Assembly: GCF_003688595.1 (NCBI RefSeq)
Contig: NZ_RCWT01000010.1
Location: 1-64,000 of the forward strand
Length of the DNA stretch: 64,000 nucleotides
From: Sphingomonas sp. PP-F2F-G114-C0414
GTDB taxonomy: Bacteria > Pseudomonadota > Alphaproteobacteria > Sphingomonadales > Sphingomonadaceae
Direction of reading: 5' to 3'
Shown here: positions 17,299-24,428 of the stretch, piece after piece
Position numbering within the stretch: the first letter of the stretch is position 1
Layout: every line of letters starts with the position of its first letter
Notes under the pieces: generated by a model
The model's input: the letters and a program-made list of their open reading frames with translations, nothing else
Database searches by the model: none
Told to the model about the DNA's origin: nothing
Position numbers and translations under genes: made by a program

Positions 17299-18105
17299 AT
17301 GGCCAGGGCACCCGCCGCCACGCCTGCGCAGACCGCCGAGCTTCAGCGGTTGCTCAACCTGCGCGCGAGCACGCTGGGGATGACGCCGCTCAGGACCGAT
17401 GGCGTGCTCGACGGTGCGACCAGTCGAGCGATGCGGACTTATGCCTCGCGCGTGATGGGCCGCAGCTCGTCCCGCGGCGACCTGGTGACCGCGCTTGCGC
17501 AGCAGTCGCCCTCGGACCTGTTGCGCGAACAGGCGCGGGCGCGGGAAGCATCGGCGAAGCTGAGCGGGGCGGACTGGTTTCGCCGCAATCAGGCGCGGTT
17601 TCCCAACAGCGACAGGGTCGCCGATCTCGCGCCGGCCTTCGCCGCGCAGGTGACCCAGTTCCTCACCGCGCTGGCGAACGCGGGGACGATCGTTCGGATA
17701 TCCTCCACCCGGCGCAACCGCATCCGGGCGTGGCTGATGCATTATGCGTGGCAGGTCTCGCACGGGGCGGTCGCGCCCGCGGACGTCCCCGACGAACCGA
17801 CGGCGGGGATCATCTGGGATCACGGCGACGACACCCGCTCGATCGCCGCGGCGGCCGAAATGGTCGCGCTGTTCGCGATCCGCTTCAAGCCGTCGCTGAC
17901 CTCGAACCATATCGCCGGGCTGGCGATCGACATGACGATCAGCTGGTCGGGCCCGATCGAGATCGTCGATGCCGCTGGTGCGACACAGCCGATCGACCAG
18001 CCGCGCAATGGCAACGACAACGCGACGCTGCATACGGTCGGCGCAAGCTACGGCGTCAGGAAACTGTTGTCGGATCCGCCGCATTGGTCCGTCGATGGGC
18101 GGTGA
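17299..18105 (+). CDS. candidate T6SS wall effector: peptidoglycan-binding-like domain plus M15-type peptidase
   Basis: A 268-residue protein with no signal peptide. Residues ~10-60 (AELQRLLNLRASTLGMTPLR, DGVLDGATSRAMRTYASRVMG) look like a peptidoglycan-binding domain. The C-terminal half has an M15 (VanY/endolysin-type) arrangement: SNHIAGLAIDM gives His204 and Asp211, and DPPHWS gives His262 as zinc ligands. Such enzymes cleave stem peptides. Absence of an export signal, and position behind clpV next to small lipoproteins, fit a T6SS-delivered effector. It could instead be a phage-type endolysin relic, but no lysis genes surround it. The preceding lipoprotein is the immunity candidate. Confidence 0.75.
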   Translation: MARAPAATPAQTAELQRLLNLRASTLGMTPLRTDGVLDGATSRAMRTYASRVMGRSSSRGDLVTALAQQSPSDLLREQARAREASAKLSGADWFRRNQARFPNSDRVADLAPAFAAQVTQFLTALANAGTIVRISSTRRNRIRAWLMHYAWQVSHGAVAPADVPDEPTAGIIWDHGDDTRSIAAAAEMVALFAIRFKPSLTSNHIAGLAIDMTISWSGPIEIVDAAGATQPIDQPRNGNDNATLHTVGASYGVRKLLSDPPHWSVDGR

Positions 18106-18154
18106 GTTGTAGAGAAGCACTTACGTTAGCGAAGCCTCTGGCAAGGAGTTGTTC

Positions 18155-19051
18155 ATGGCGCAGTTGCAAGGTTCGGTCGGACTTCACGGACTCAACCGCA
18201 AGGTCGACGTCACACATGTGCAGGAGGCTCTGCGGGCGTCGGGCCATTCGCCTGGTCCCATCGATGGTCTGTGCGGTAGGCGGACGATCGGCGCGATCGT
18301 CGCCGCGCAGCAACGGCTTCTGGCGCGTCCCGATGGACTGGTCGAGGTGCTTGGCCCCACCTGGCGGTCGCTGAGCCGGCCCGCAGCAACGGTGGCGAGC
18401 CGCGCGGCGCCGGCGATCGCGAACCGGACCGCCGCAAGCCACGGCGCGGGCTCTGCTGCGTCACAGGCTCCTTCTGCGTCACAGGCGCCTGCTGCGCCGC
18501 CGACGTCCAGTCGCGGATTGCGGTATACCGATCACCTGCCGCTGCCGACCCGCGGGTCGGTCAACGTCGGGATTCGGTCGCCGTCCAATCACGCTGTCAT
18601 CGCGCGCCTGGGAACACCACGCGAGAGTTTCACGCAGGACTGCCAGCCGCCGACCAACCAAGCCTTCAAGAAACTGGTCGTGACGACCGATGTCGGGCCG
18701 TTTCGTGTCACGGGACTGCGTCCGGCTGTCGAGAGCTTGGCGGCGATCTTCCTTGAAGTGCGACGGCTGCACCCCGACCTGCACACCAGGCTGGGGACCG
18801 CAGGGATGATGTGCTGTCGCAACGTCCGCGGATCGTCCCGGTCGATTTCCAATCACGCCTGGGGTACGGCGATCGACATGAAGATCGACGGCGAACTGGT
18901 ACCCCGCAAGGCGCGGCATGTGAATCTGGGACTTCAGTTGCTGGCACCGATCTTCAATCGACATGGCTGGTATTGGGGCGCGACGTTTTCGACGCCTGAT
19001 CCCCATCACTTCGAATGCGGTGCCGATCTGTTGGCGACGTTCCATGCGTAA
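18155..19051 (+). CDS. candidate T6SS wall effector: peptidoglycan-binding-like domain plus M15 peptidase
   Basis: A 298-residue protein without signal peptide. An N-terminal peptidoglycan-binding-like domain (THVQEALRASGHSPGPIDGL, GRRTIGAIVAAQQRLL) is joined by an Ala/Ser/Pro-rich linker (about 70-125) to a C-terminal M15 domain. Zinc ligands read clearly: SISNHAWGTAIDM gives His234 and Asp241, and DPHHFEC gives His285. The ATG at 18155 is chosen because AAGGAG stands six bases upstream. The stop overlaps the ATG of the following small lipoprotein, an effector-immunity style arrangement. Domain order parallels the 17299 gene, but the two peptidase domains are only distantly similar. Confidence 0.78.
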   Translation: MAQLQGSVGLHGLNRKVDVTHVQEALRASGHSPGPIDGLCGRRTIGAIVAAQQRLLARPDGLVEVLGPTWRSLSRPAATVASRAAPAIANRTAASHGAGSAASQAPSASQAPAAPPTSSRGLRYTDHLPLPTRGSVNVGIRSPSNHAVIARLGTPRESFTQDCQPPTNQAFKKLVVTTDVGPFRVTGLRPAVESLAAIFLEVRRLHPDLHTRLGTAGMMCCRNVRGSSRSISNHAWGTAIDMKIDGELVPRKARHVNLGLQLLAPIFNRHGWYWGATFSTPDPHHFECGADLLATFHA

Positions 19052-19499
19052 GCTCGGCTTGGCACTAGTCATCGCCCTGTCGGCCTGCGGCGCGAGGGCG
19101 GCACCGACCTGCCGTGCCGTCGCGCCGGCGGCGATCGCGAGCGGCACGGCCACGTGGATCGGGCCGTGCGCGAACGGCATGGCGGAGGGCGTCGGCACGT
19201 TGCGCGTGGCGCGGCGTGGCGGATCGCCAGGATTGTTCTTCGGAAAAATGGTCAGGGGTCGTCCGTTCAGTGGGGTCATGCCGACCGACCGTGGAGACTG
19301 GCGACCGGCGTGGCGGTTCGACGCCGGTCTCAAGGCCCAAGACGACCCCAGCGGCGATCGGCAAGCGAGCATCGACATTTATCGTTTGGCCGTCGCCGGC
19401 GCCAACGAAGCCAGTCGGCGCTACCGGGCAACCGGCAATCTCGCCTCTGCACGGTTCTATTCCGCGCAAGGCAAGCGGCTCGGCGAGGCGCTCGAATAG
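19044..19499 (+). CDS. small predicted lipoprotein with MORN-like motif, immunity candidate
   Basis: A 151-residue exported protein: MRKLGLALVIALSACG is a short lipoprotein signal with lipobox LSAC. Residues around 30-60 contain GPCANGMAEGVGTLRV, resembling a single MORN-type repeat. The rest is unfamiliar and ends in a helical ASARFYSAQGKRLGEAL. The ATG lies inside the end of the preceding peptidase gene (19044 against stop 19051), so the two are translationally coupled. Periplasmic location plus coupling to a wall peptidase without export signal makes immunity the most economical guess. No homologous immunity family was recognised. Confidence 0.65.
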   Translation: MRKLGLALVIALSACGARAAPTCRAVAPAAIASGTATWIGPCANGMAEGVGTLRVARRGGSPGLFFGKMVRGRPFSGVMPTDRGDWRPAWRFDAGLKAQDDPSGDRQASIDIYRLAVAGANEASRRYRATGNLASARFYSAQGKRLGEALE

Positions 19500-19581
19500 G
19501 AGGCGGGCGAATAGGCGACCGGGGGCGATTGCGGATCCGGCCTATCGCGGCGCCCGGCCCGAGAGCCCACCGTGCGTGCGA

Positions 19582-20337
19582 CTAGGGCTTTCTGGCGTAA
19601 AACCCTGAAAAGCTGACGTTTGCGCCGCCGCAATTGTCGTTGTCGCGTACCAGCAGATAGGGGCCGCGCCGGATCATGCGGACCTTGCAACTGAACTCGT
19701 CTCCGCCGGTGTAGGGCAGGGTGCGACCTTCTCCCTCGGTGAAGGAAAGAACACCCCCGACGGGGCGGCTTATGCCGTTGAGCGTGCCGACGTGCACGCT
19801 CCCGTGTTCAGCGCGCCAGGCGCTCATGCCCCAGGTCGCGTCGCCCTTTACCGACAGCATTCCGCCGGGGGCTGCCTTGATCACGATATCTTGTTCGGGC
19901 GCGTACCAATGCCCCGCCCAGTCGGCTGGGATCTGCGCTGCAGCAGGCAGCATGTTGAGCCCCGCGCTTGGCAGCCAGCCGATCGTGCCGCTACCGCGCG
20001 GCCCCTGGAAGCCCGTGCAGGTGTAACCGTTTCGGGTGTTGCCGGCGAGCACGATATCGCCTGTCGTGACATAGGCGCGGGACTGGCAAGCCGCACCGGC
20101 AGCGGGGCATCCTGGACCGGTATCCTGGACAAAATGGACCCGCGGTGTGGTTCGGTTTATCGCGGCTGCGCGCGTCTGCGAGTGGATGAGATCGGTCCAG
20201 ACGCACGTGGCGGACGCGGCGGAAGACCACATCGCACAGGCGAACAGCGGTACGACGAGCCGTCCAACACGGTGTAGTATTGCGGTTCGCAATACAGGGC
20301 GGCCCCAACGCTCGCGTTCGTGCAAATGTGCTATCAT
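19582..20337 (-). CDS. secreted periplasmic protein with SH3-like region, function unknown
   Basis: A 251-residue exported protein on the opposite strand, convergent with the preceding gene. A long signal peptide ends SSAASA before TCVWTD. A middle segment (QSRAYVTTGDIVLAGNT, then GSGTIGWLP) resembles a bacterial SH3-like wall-binding fold, and the C-terminal part has paired cysteines (EFSCKVRMIRR, NDNCGGANVSFSGFY). The ATG at 20337 is preferred because GAGG lies five bases upstream. Seen among wall-active enzymes, it could protect the cell wall (inhibitor or immunity) or bind murein. I do not recognise a named family. Confidence 0.7.
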   Translation of the reverse strand: MIAHLHERERWGRPVLRTAILHRVGRLVVPLFACAMWSSAASATCVWTDLIHSQTRAAAINRTTPRVHFVQDTGPGCPAAGAACQSRAYVTTGDIVLAGNTRNGYTCTGFQGPRGSGTIGWLPSAGLNMLPAAAQIPADWAGHWYAPEQDIVIKAAPGGMLSVKGDATWGMSAWRAEHGSVHVGTLNGISRPVGGVLSFTEGEGRTLPYTGGDEFSCKVRMIRRGPYLLVRDNDNCGGANVSFSGFYARKP

Positions 20338-20508
20338 TATTACCTCAAGGTTACGCTCGCCGTATTTTCCGTGTGTTACACCTGATCTGCCATCTACGGC
20401 GAAACACCTCAATCGGATCTTCCACTATTCCAGATCCTGTCGCCGTTCGGATCGGGTCGTACCGCTCAGGTGTCTTGGATATGTTGATAAAAGCCCCGCG
20501 GTTTCCTG

Positions 20509-20751
20509 TCACGGCCTCTTCGAACACGTCTCCGCAAGAACTATGAAACCGCCTTCGACGCGGGCGAAGGCGTTGCCGATCGGCTCGGGTTGGGGTTTCG
20601 TCGGTACGGATACGACGCTGGTTTCGCGCCCGTCATTCAGTTCGATTATTGTCCGCTCATTCTCATCGCGCGCGGCCCAGTCCTGCACTTTTGACCAGTT
20701 CACTGTTTTGGTGCCATCCATGGTTGTGATCTTAGAGACGCATGGCGACAA
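20509..20751 (-). pseudogene. truncated paralogue of the neighbouring immunity-like lipoprotein
   Basis: Eighty codons that align with the C-terminal half of the lipoprotein at 20822-21349. CVSKITTMDGTKTVNWSKV and WAARDENERT here match CQTVFTTKSNATVTVHWNKV and FAATVDHGSA there, and both end in a short Cys-containing tail (AETCSK against ADACES). The similarity starts at the shared Cys; just upstream the frame hits a stop, and no signal peptide or good ribosome site exists. Start options are TTG 20751 or ATG 20721. It is most likely a decayed tandem copy. Confidence 0.6.
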
Positions 20752-20821
20752 ATGCCGTCTCGTATTTGCGCGTGCAACGGGTAACCGATGTCAGTTCGGG
20801 CAGGCACGAATATCCGAGACT

Positions 20822-21349
20822 TTATTTCTCGCTTTCACAGGCATCGGCGAGATGTCCCATCGTACCGTTGACCCGTCGGAAACCATCGCCTTCGGGCAAA
20901 ATGAAATTGTGCACGCCAGCACCGTCATCGATCGGAATTGTCGCCGATCCGTGATCTACGGTTGCGGCAAAATTGCCCACCTTATTCCAGTGCACGGTAA
21001 CAGTTGCATTGGATTTGGTGGTGAACACCGTCTGGCAACGCGACACTGCCTTGACGTTGGTGATCGGCTGGCCATCCAGCGTTGCGGCCGCCCCGATCAG
21101 TTCGCGACGCAGCGATGCCACTCCGGTCGCGTTCGTCTGGTCTTCGGTATATTGTGAGCCCGCAGTAGCGGTCGGGGCGGCGTCACGTGTGATGTTTCCG
21201 AAATCTCCGGGCTGATCAACGACCTCGCTTGTGCCTTCAGCGCTGGCCGAGGTGGCGTTGGCGGCATTGGTTGACGCTTCGCTGGCATTGCTGCCGCATG
21301 CAGAAAGCATCAGCACTGACACCGCGAGCGATAGGCGAGACCTAATCAT
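20822..21349 (-). CDS. predicted lipoprotein, likely immunity protein of the adjacent muramidase
   Basis: A 175-residue lipoprotein: MIRSRLSLAVSVLMLSACGS is a signal with lipobox LSAC, followed by an Asn/Ala/Ser/Thr-rich linker to about residue 60, then a compact C-terminal domain with two cysteines (RCQTVF, ADACES). Its ATG overlaps the stop of the GH24-type gene (ATGA, 21346-21349), with a GGAG ribosome site inside that gene, so the pair is co-translated. Outer-membrane or periplasmic placement is what an anti-muramidase immunity protein needs. A truncated paralogue lies downstream. Function is inferred from context. Confidence 0.75.
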   Translation of the reverse strand: MIRSRLSLAVSVLMLSACGSNASEASTNAANATSASAEGTSEVVDQPGDFGNITRDAAPTATAGSQYTEDQTNATGVASLRRELIGAAATLDGQPITNVKAVSRCQTVFTTKSNATVTVHWNKVGNFAATVDHGSATIPIDDGAGVHNFILPEGDGFRRVNGTMGHLADACESEK

Positions 21350-22341
21350 TTATATTCTCCATACAGAAACATGCGGCTTTCAGCTTCGCGACGAACGACC
21401 AGACTGCGGATGATTTCGCCCTTCGATCGGACGTGACGTTTGATTTCCAGCATTGCCGCCTGATTCTTGTTCTCGTTGACGAGGTTCGTCGTTTTTCGCC
21501 AGCCGCCGCCGGGGTTGTACGCGTAGGAAACCATCGCATCGAACTCGTATTGATGAAGCGGGACCTTGATCGCACGTTTCACCATGGCCTCGTAATGGCC
21601 GATTATGTGGCCGAGAAGATCGGTTTCTTGGGTCAGGCTGAGATTGAGAAGCGTCTTGTTCTCGCGAACGAACCGTCCGGCCGCGTCCCCGGACAATCGT
21701 GCTCCTTTCGCTGCTGCTGCGGCCGCTTCGCGTGGCACAAGTATCGCCAAAAGGTCCCTTTCGACCTGATCCTGTGTCCGGTCCTTCATATCATAGCCGG
21801 GACCGATGGTGACGCCACTGCCGGCCGATGGATGATGAAGCCGATTGCTGACCCCGCGTTGTGCTTCGTGCGCGATGATGAATCGGCTGCCTGCGCGCGA
21901 TGTGGTCATGGTCGCGACAGGTTTTGTCACCCCCGCCGGCATCGCCGCGGTGCGAGCGCGTTCGCGGGCGGGTTCGACGGCGGCTTTCAGGGGGCCGGGA
22001 TCGCCCTTGCCGACACTTGCCGCGCTGGCTGCGGTCTGCGCCTTCTGGAAGGCGGCGGAACGGGTTCCAGGAATCGCGACGGTGCGCGTCGGTGTGCCGG
22101 CGGGGATGCCGCGCGCCGGGCTGGCGTAGCCGGCACCGTTGCCGGTCAAGACGCCCATCGTCATCGGGCCGGCGATGCCGTCGGGGGGGTAGAGCCCGTT
22201 GCGCCGCTGGCCCAGCCGCACCGCGCGCTCGGTCTGCGGACCGAAGACGCCATCGGCGCCGAGCTGCGGGTCGTACTGGCGCAACAGCGTCTGTAGATTT
22301 CGGACGTCCTCGCCACGGCTTCCAACGCGTAACATCGCCAT
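21346..22341 (-). CDS. candidate T6SS muramidase effector: peptidoglycan-binding domain plus GH24-type lysozyme
   Basis: About 331 residues, no signal peptide. Residues 3-65 are a clear PG_binding_1 domain (RVGSRGEDVRNLQTLLRQYD, then DGVFGPQTERAVRLGQRRNG). After an Ala/Pro/Thr-rich linker comes a lysozyme-like domain: a HEAQRG glutamate at about 159 as candidate acid, then GVTIGPGYD (Thr near 178, Asp near 184), and YEFDAMVSYAYNPGG, the conserved GH24 helix. This should cleave the glycan backbone. The ATG at 22341 has an AGGA ribosome site; a longer in-frame start at 22419 is unlikely. The overlapping lipoprotein downstream is the immunity candidate. A phage lysozyme is the alternative, but no other phage genes are present. 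Confidence 0.8.
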   Translation of the reverse strand: MAMLRVGSRGEDVRNLQTLLRQYDPQLGADGVFGPQTERAVRLGQRRNGLYPPDGIAGPMTMGVLTGNGAGYASPARGIPAGTPTRTVAIPGTRSAAFQKAQTAASAASVGKGDPGPLKAAVEPARERARTAAMPAGVTKPVATMTTSRAGSRFIIAHEAQRGVSNRLHHPSAGSGVTIGPGYDMKDRTQDQVERDLLAILVPREAAAAAAKGARLSGDAAGRFVRENKTLLNLSLTQETDLLGHIIGHYEAMVKRAIKVPLHQYEFDAMVSYAYNPGGGWRKTTNLVNENKNQAAMLEIKRHVRSKGEIIRSLVVRREAESRMFLYGEYK

Positions 22342-22660
22342 CGTTCCTGTCTCCTGGTCGTGGATACTACCCAATTCCACAGGCTTGCACCTCAATGCAG
22401 CGGGTGAGCCAGCCTGCAACGGGCCCGGTCGTGCGGCGACTACAATAGATCGAAAGCGAATGATCTCCAGCCGGTTTTAGAAGTTTTTTGAGGTTAACCA
22501 TAGTCTTCGAAAGATCACAGCGACTTCGCATCTATGCATGGCGTAAAAATGTCGTCATGGTCCGTCGGGCCTTTCAAGGCGTCGTGCGTATCCCCAAAGG
22601 AGAGCGACAGTTTGTCTGTCTGCAAATCGCACGTCGTTATCGGCAACGCGCGGGGGATTG
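22342..22660. promoter_or_regulatory. divergent region between the muramidase gene and the TPS-CHAT cassette
   Basis: About 320 bases separate the minus-strand muramidase from the plus-strand transporter gene. It is less GC-rich in its centre and contains a perfect 8-bp palindrome (GGTTAACC, 22492-22499) within a T-rich patch. It should hold promoters for both directions. I could not define core promoter boxes with confidence, and no gene is seen in it. Confidence 0.4.
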
Positions 22661-24394
22661 ATGACATCGAAAGTATGGCGTTCATACGTGCTTATGATGG
22701 CTGGCGTCGCAGGGGGGGCGCTTCTTGCGCAGCCTGTTGGGGCGCAAGTAGTTCTGCCTTCCCGTCAGGAAGTGACGCCACCCGCACCTGACACGCGCCA
22801 GGAATCGGCGGTCAGCGTCGATTCGAGTCGTGCGCTGGAACAGCCCGCCTGTCCGTTCGAGACGTCGTCGCTCAAGGTCACGCTGACCACGCTAAGCTTC
22901 GTGCGGCCGGATGGCGGCGCGTTGCAACCCGAGATCGCCGAAGCGGTGGCCGGCATCGACGTGCCGCAGGGCGAGCAGCCGATCAGCGTCGTCTGCGCAC
23001 TGCGCGACCGTGCCAACGCCGCGCTGCGACATGCGGGCTGGGTAGCGTCGGTGCAGATCCCTGCGCAGGAGATCACGGGCGGAACGTTGCAACTGCAGGT
23101 CGTGACCGCGCGCATCGTCGAAGTTCGCGTGCGGGGATCGGCCGGGCCGTATGACTCGATCCTGCGCGAGCGGATCGCGCAGATCCAGGCGCTCGATCCG
23201 CTGAACGAGAAGAAGGCCGAGCGGCTGTTGTTGCTGGCGGGTGATATCCCGGGGCTCGAGGTGCAGTTGTCGCTGCGCCCGGCAGGAACGCGACAGGGCG
23301 AAGTGATCGGCGAATTGTCGCTCGCGTTCCGCCGGTTCGCGGTGATCGCCAACGTGCAGAACCAGAATAGCCGGCTGACCGGGCGCGAGACGGGCTATGC
23401 GCGGGCCGAGATCTATGGGCTGACCGGGCTGTCCGACGTCACCTATGTCGGCGTGTCGTCAACCGCGGACTTCAAGGAACAGCGCGTCGTGCAAGCGGGG
23501 CACATCATGGGCCTCGACCGCAACGGCACGACGTTGGGCGCGCGCTTCACCTATGCATGGTCGCATCCCGACCTTGGTGCCCTCGACCTGCGGACCAATA
23601 CGCTGATCACCGGGTTCGATCTGGCGCGGCCGCTGATCCGGTCGTTGCGGGCCAACCTGCGGGCGACAGGCGGCTTCGACTATGTCGACCAGCGCTCGGT
23701 GGTGCGGACCGAGGGTGGGTCGGTGCCGTTGACTCTCGATAAGCTGCGGATCGGCTTTATCGGTATCGACGGCGACTATCGCACGGTGCGGTACGACGGC
23801 GCGACCGCATTCTCGATCGCCAGTTCGCTGCAGGTCCGCAAGGGCGTCGATGTGTTCGGATCGAGTGATATCGGCTTTGCAAACGGTCGGCAGACCTCGC
23901 GGATCGACGGTAATTCGCGCGCTCTGGTGGTGCGTGGTACGGTCGACACGGTGATCGGGGTCGGTCCGATCTTCAGTCTGGCCGGCCAAGGCCAGGCGCA
24001 ATGGACGAACGATCCGCTGCTGAACTACGAGGAGTTCTCGGTCGGCAATCTGACGATCGGTCGCGGCTACGATCCGGGCGTGAGCACCGGCGATCGTGCG
24101 GTCGGCGGTCGCGGCGAAGTCCGCGCCGAGCTGCCATTGATCACCGGCCTCGGGACGCAGCTGTTCGGTTTCTACGACCATGTCTATCTGCGCAATCTCG
24201 ATCGCAATGCGATCGAGCCGAAGCGCACCTATCGCAGCTATGGCGGGGGCGCCCGCTTCTCGTTGCCGGGGCTGCTGGTGCTCGAGGTTATGTATGCGCA
24301 CCCGCTGGATCGGGTTTTGAAGCTGGACGAGAAGCGCCCGCCCAACCGCGTGCTGGTGTCGTTGACCGCGCAATTCCGCGACAAGACGCGCTGA
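22661..24394 (+). CDS. two-partner secretion outer-membrane transporter (TpsB, ShlB/FhaC/HecB family)
   Basis: A 577-residue Omp85-superfamily transporter. A signal peptide ends QPVGA near residue 29. A POTRA_2 domain follows (about 60-140: FETSSLKVTLTTLSFV, then LRHAGWVASVQIPAQEITGGTLQLQVV). The C-terminal 16-strand barrel contains the family landmarks LLAGDIPGLEVQLSLRPAG and, near the end, FSVGNLTIGRGYDPG, the conserved motif of the plug/loop region. It should export the TpsA exoprotein encoded 34 bases downstream. An ATG at 22661 is used; a TTG directly before it is an alternative. It starts the four-gene cassette. Confidence 0.93.
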   Translation: MTSKVWRSYVLMMAGVAGGALLAQPVGAQVVLPSRQEVTPPAPDTRQESAVSVDSSRALEQPACPFETSSLKVTLTTLSFVRPDGGALQPEIAEAVAGIDVPQGEQPISVVCALRDRANAALRHAGWVASVQIPAQEITGGTLQLQVVTARIVEVRVRGSAGPYDSILRERIAQIQALDPLNEKKAERLLLLAGDIPGLEVQLSLRPAGTRQGEVIGELSLAFRRFAVIANVQNQNSRLTGRETGYARAEIYGLTGLSDVTYVGVSSTADFKEQRVVQAGHIMGLDRNGTTLGARFTYAWSHPDLGALDLRTNTLITGFDLARPLIRSLRANLRATGGFDYVDQRSVVRTEGGSVPLTLDKLRIGFIGIDGDYRTVRYDGATAFSIASSLQVRKGVDVFGSSDIGFANGRQTSRIDGNSRALVVRGTVDTVIGVGPIFSLAGQGQAQWTNDPLLNYEEFSVGNLTIGRGYDPGVSTGDRAVGGRGEVRAELPLITGLGTQLFGFYDHVYLRNLDRNAIEPKRTYRSYGGGARFSLPGLLVLEVMYAHPLDRVLKLDEKRPPNRVLVSLTAQFRDKTR

Positions 24395-24428
24395 CCCGCG
24401 CGCCGTACCGAGTTTAGGGGAGCCTTCG

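Noticed and set aside
18155..22341. Wall-enzyme genes considered as a prophage lysis cassette
   Set aside because: No holin, spanin, tail, capsid or terminase gene is near. The enzymes lie between T6SS genes and are interleaved with lipoproteins, which fits effector-immunity sets better.
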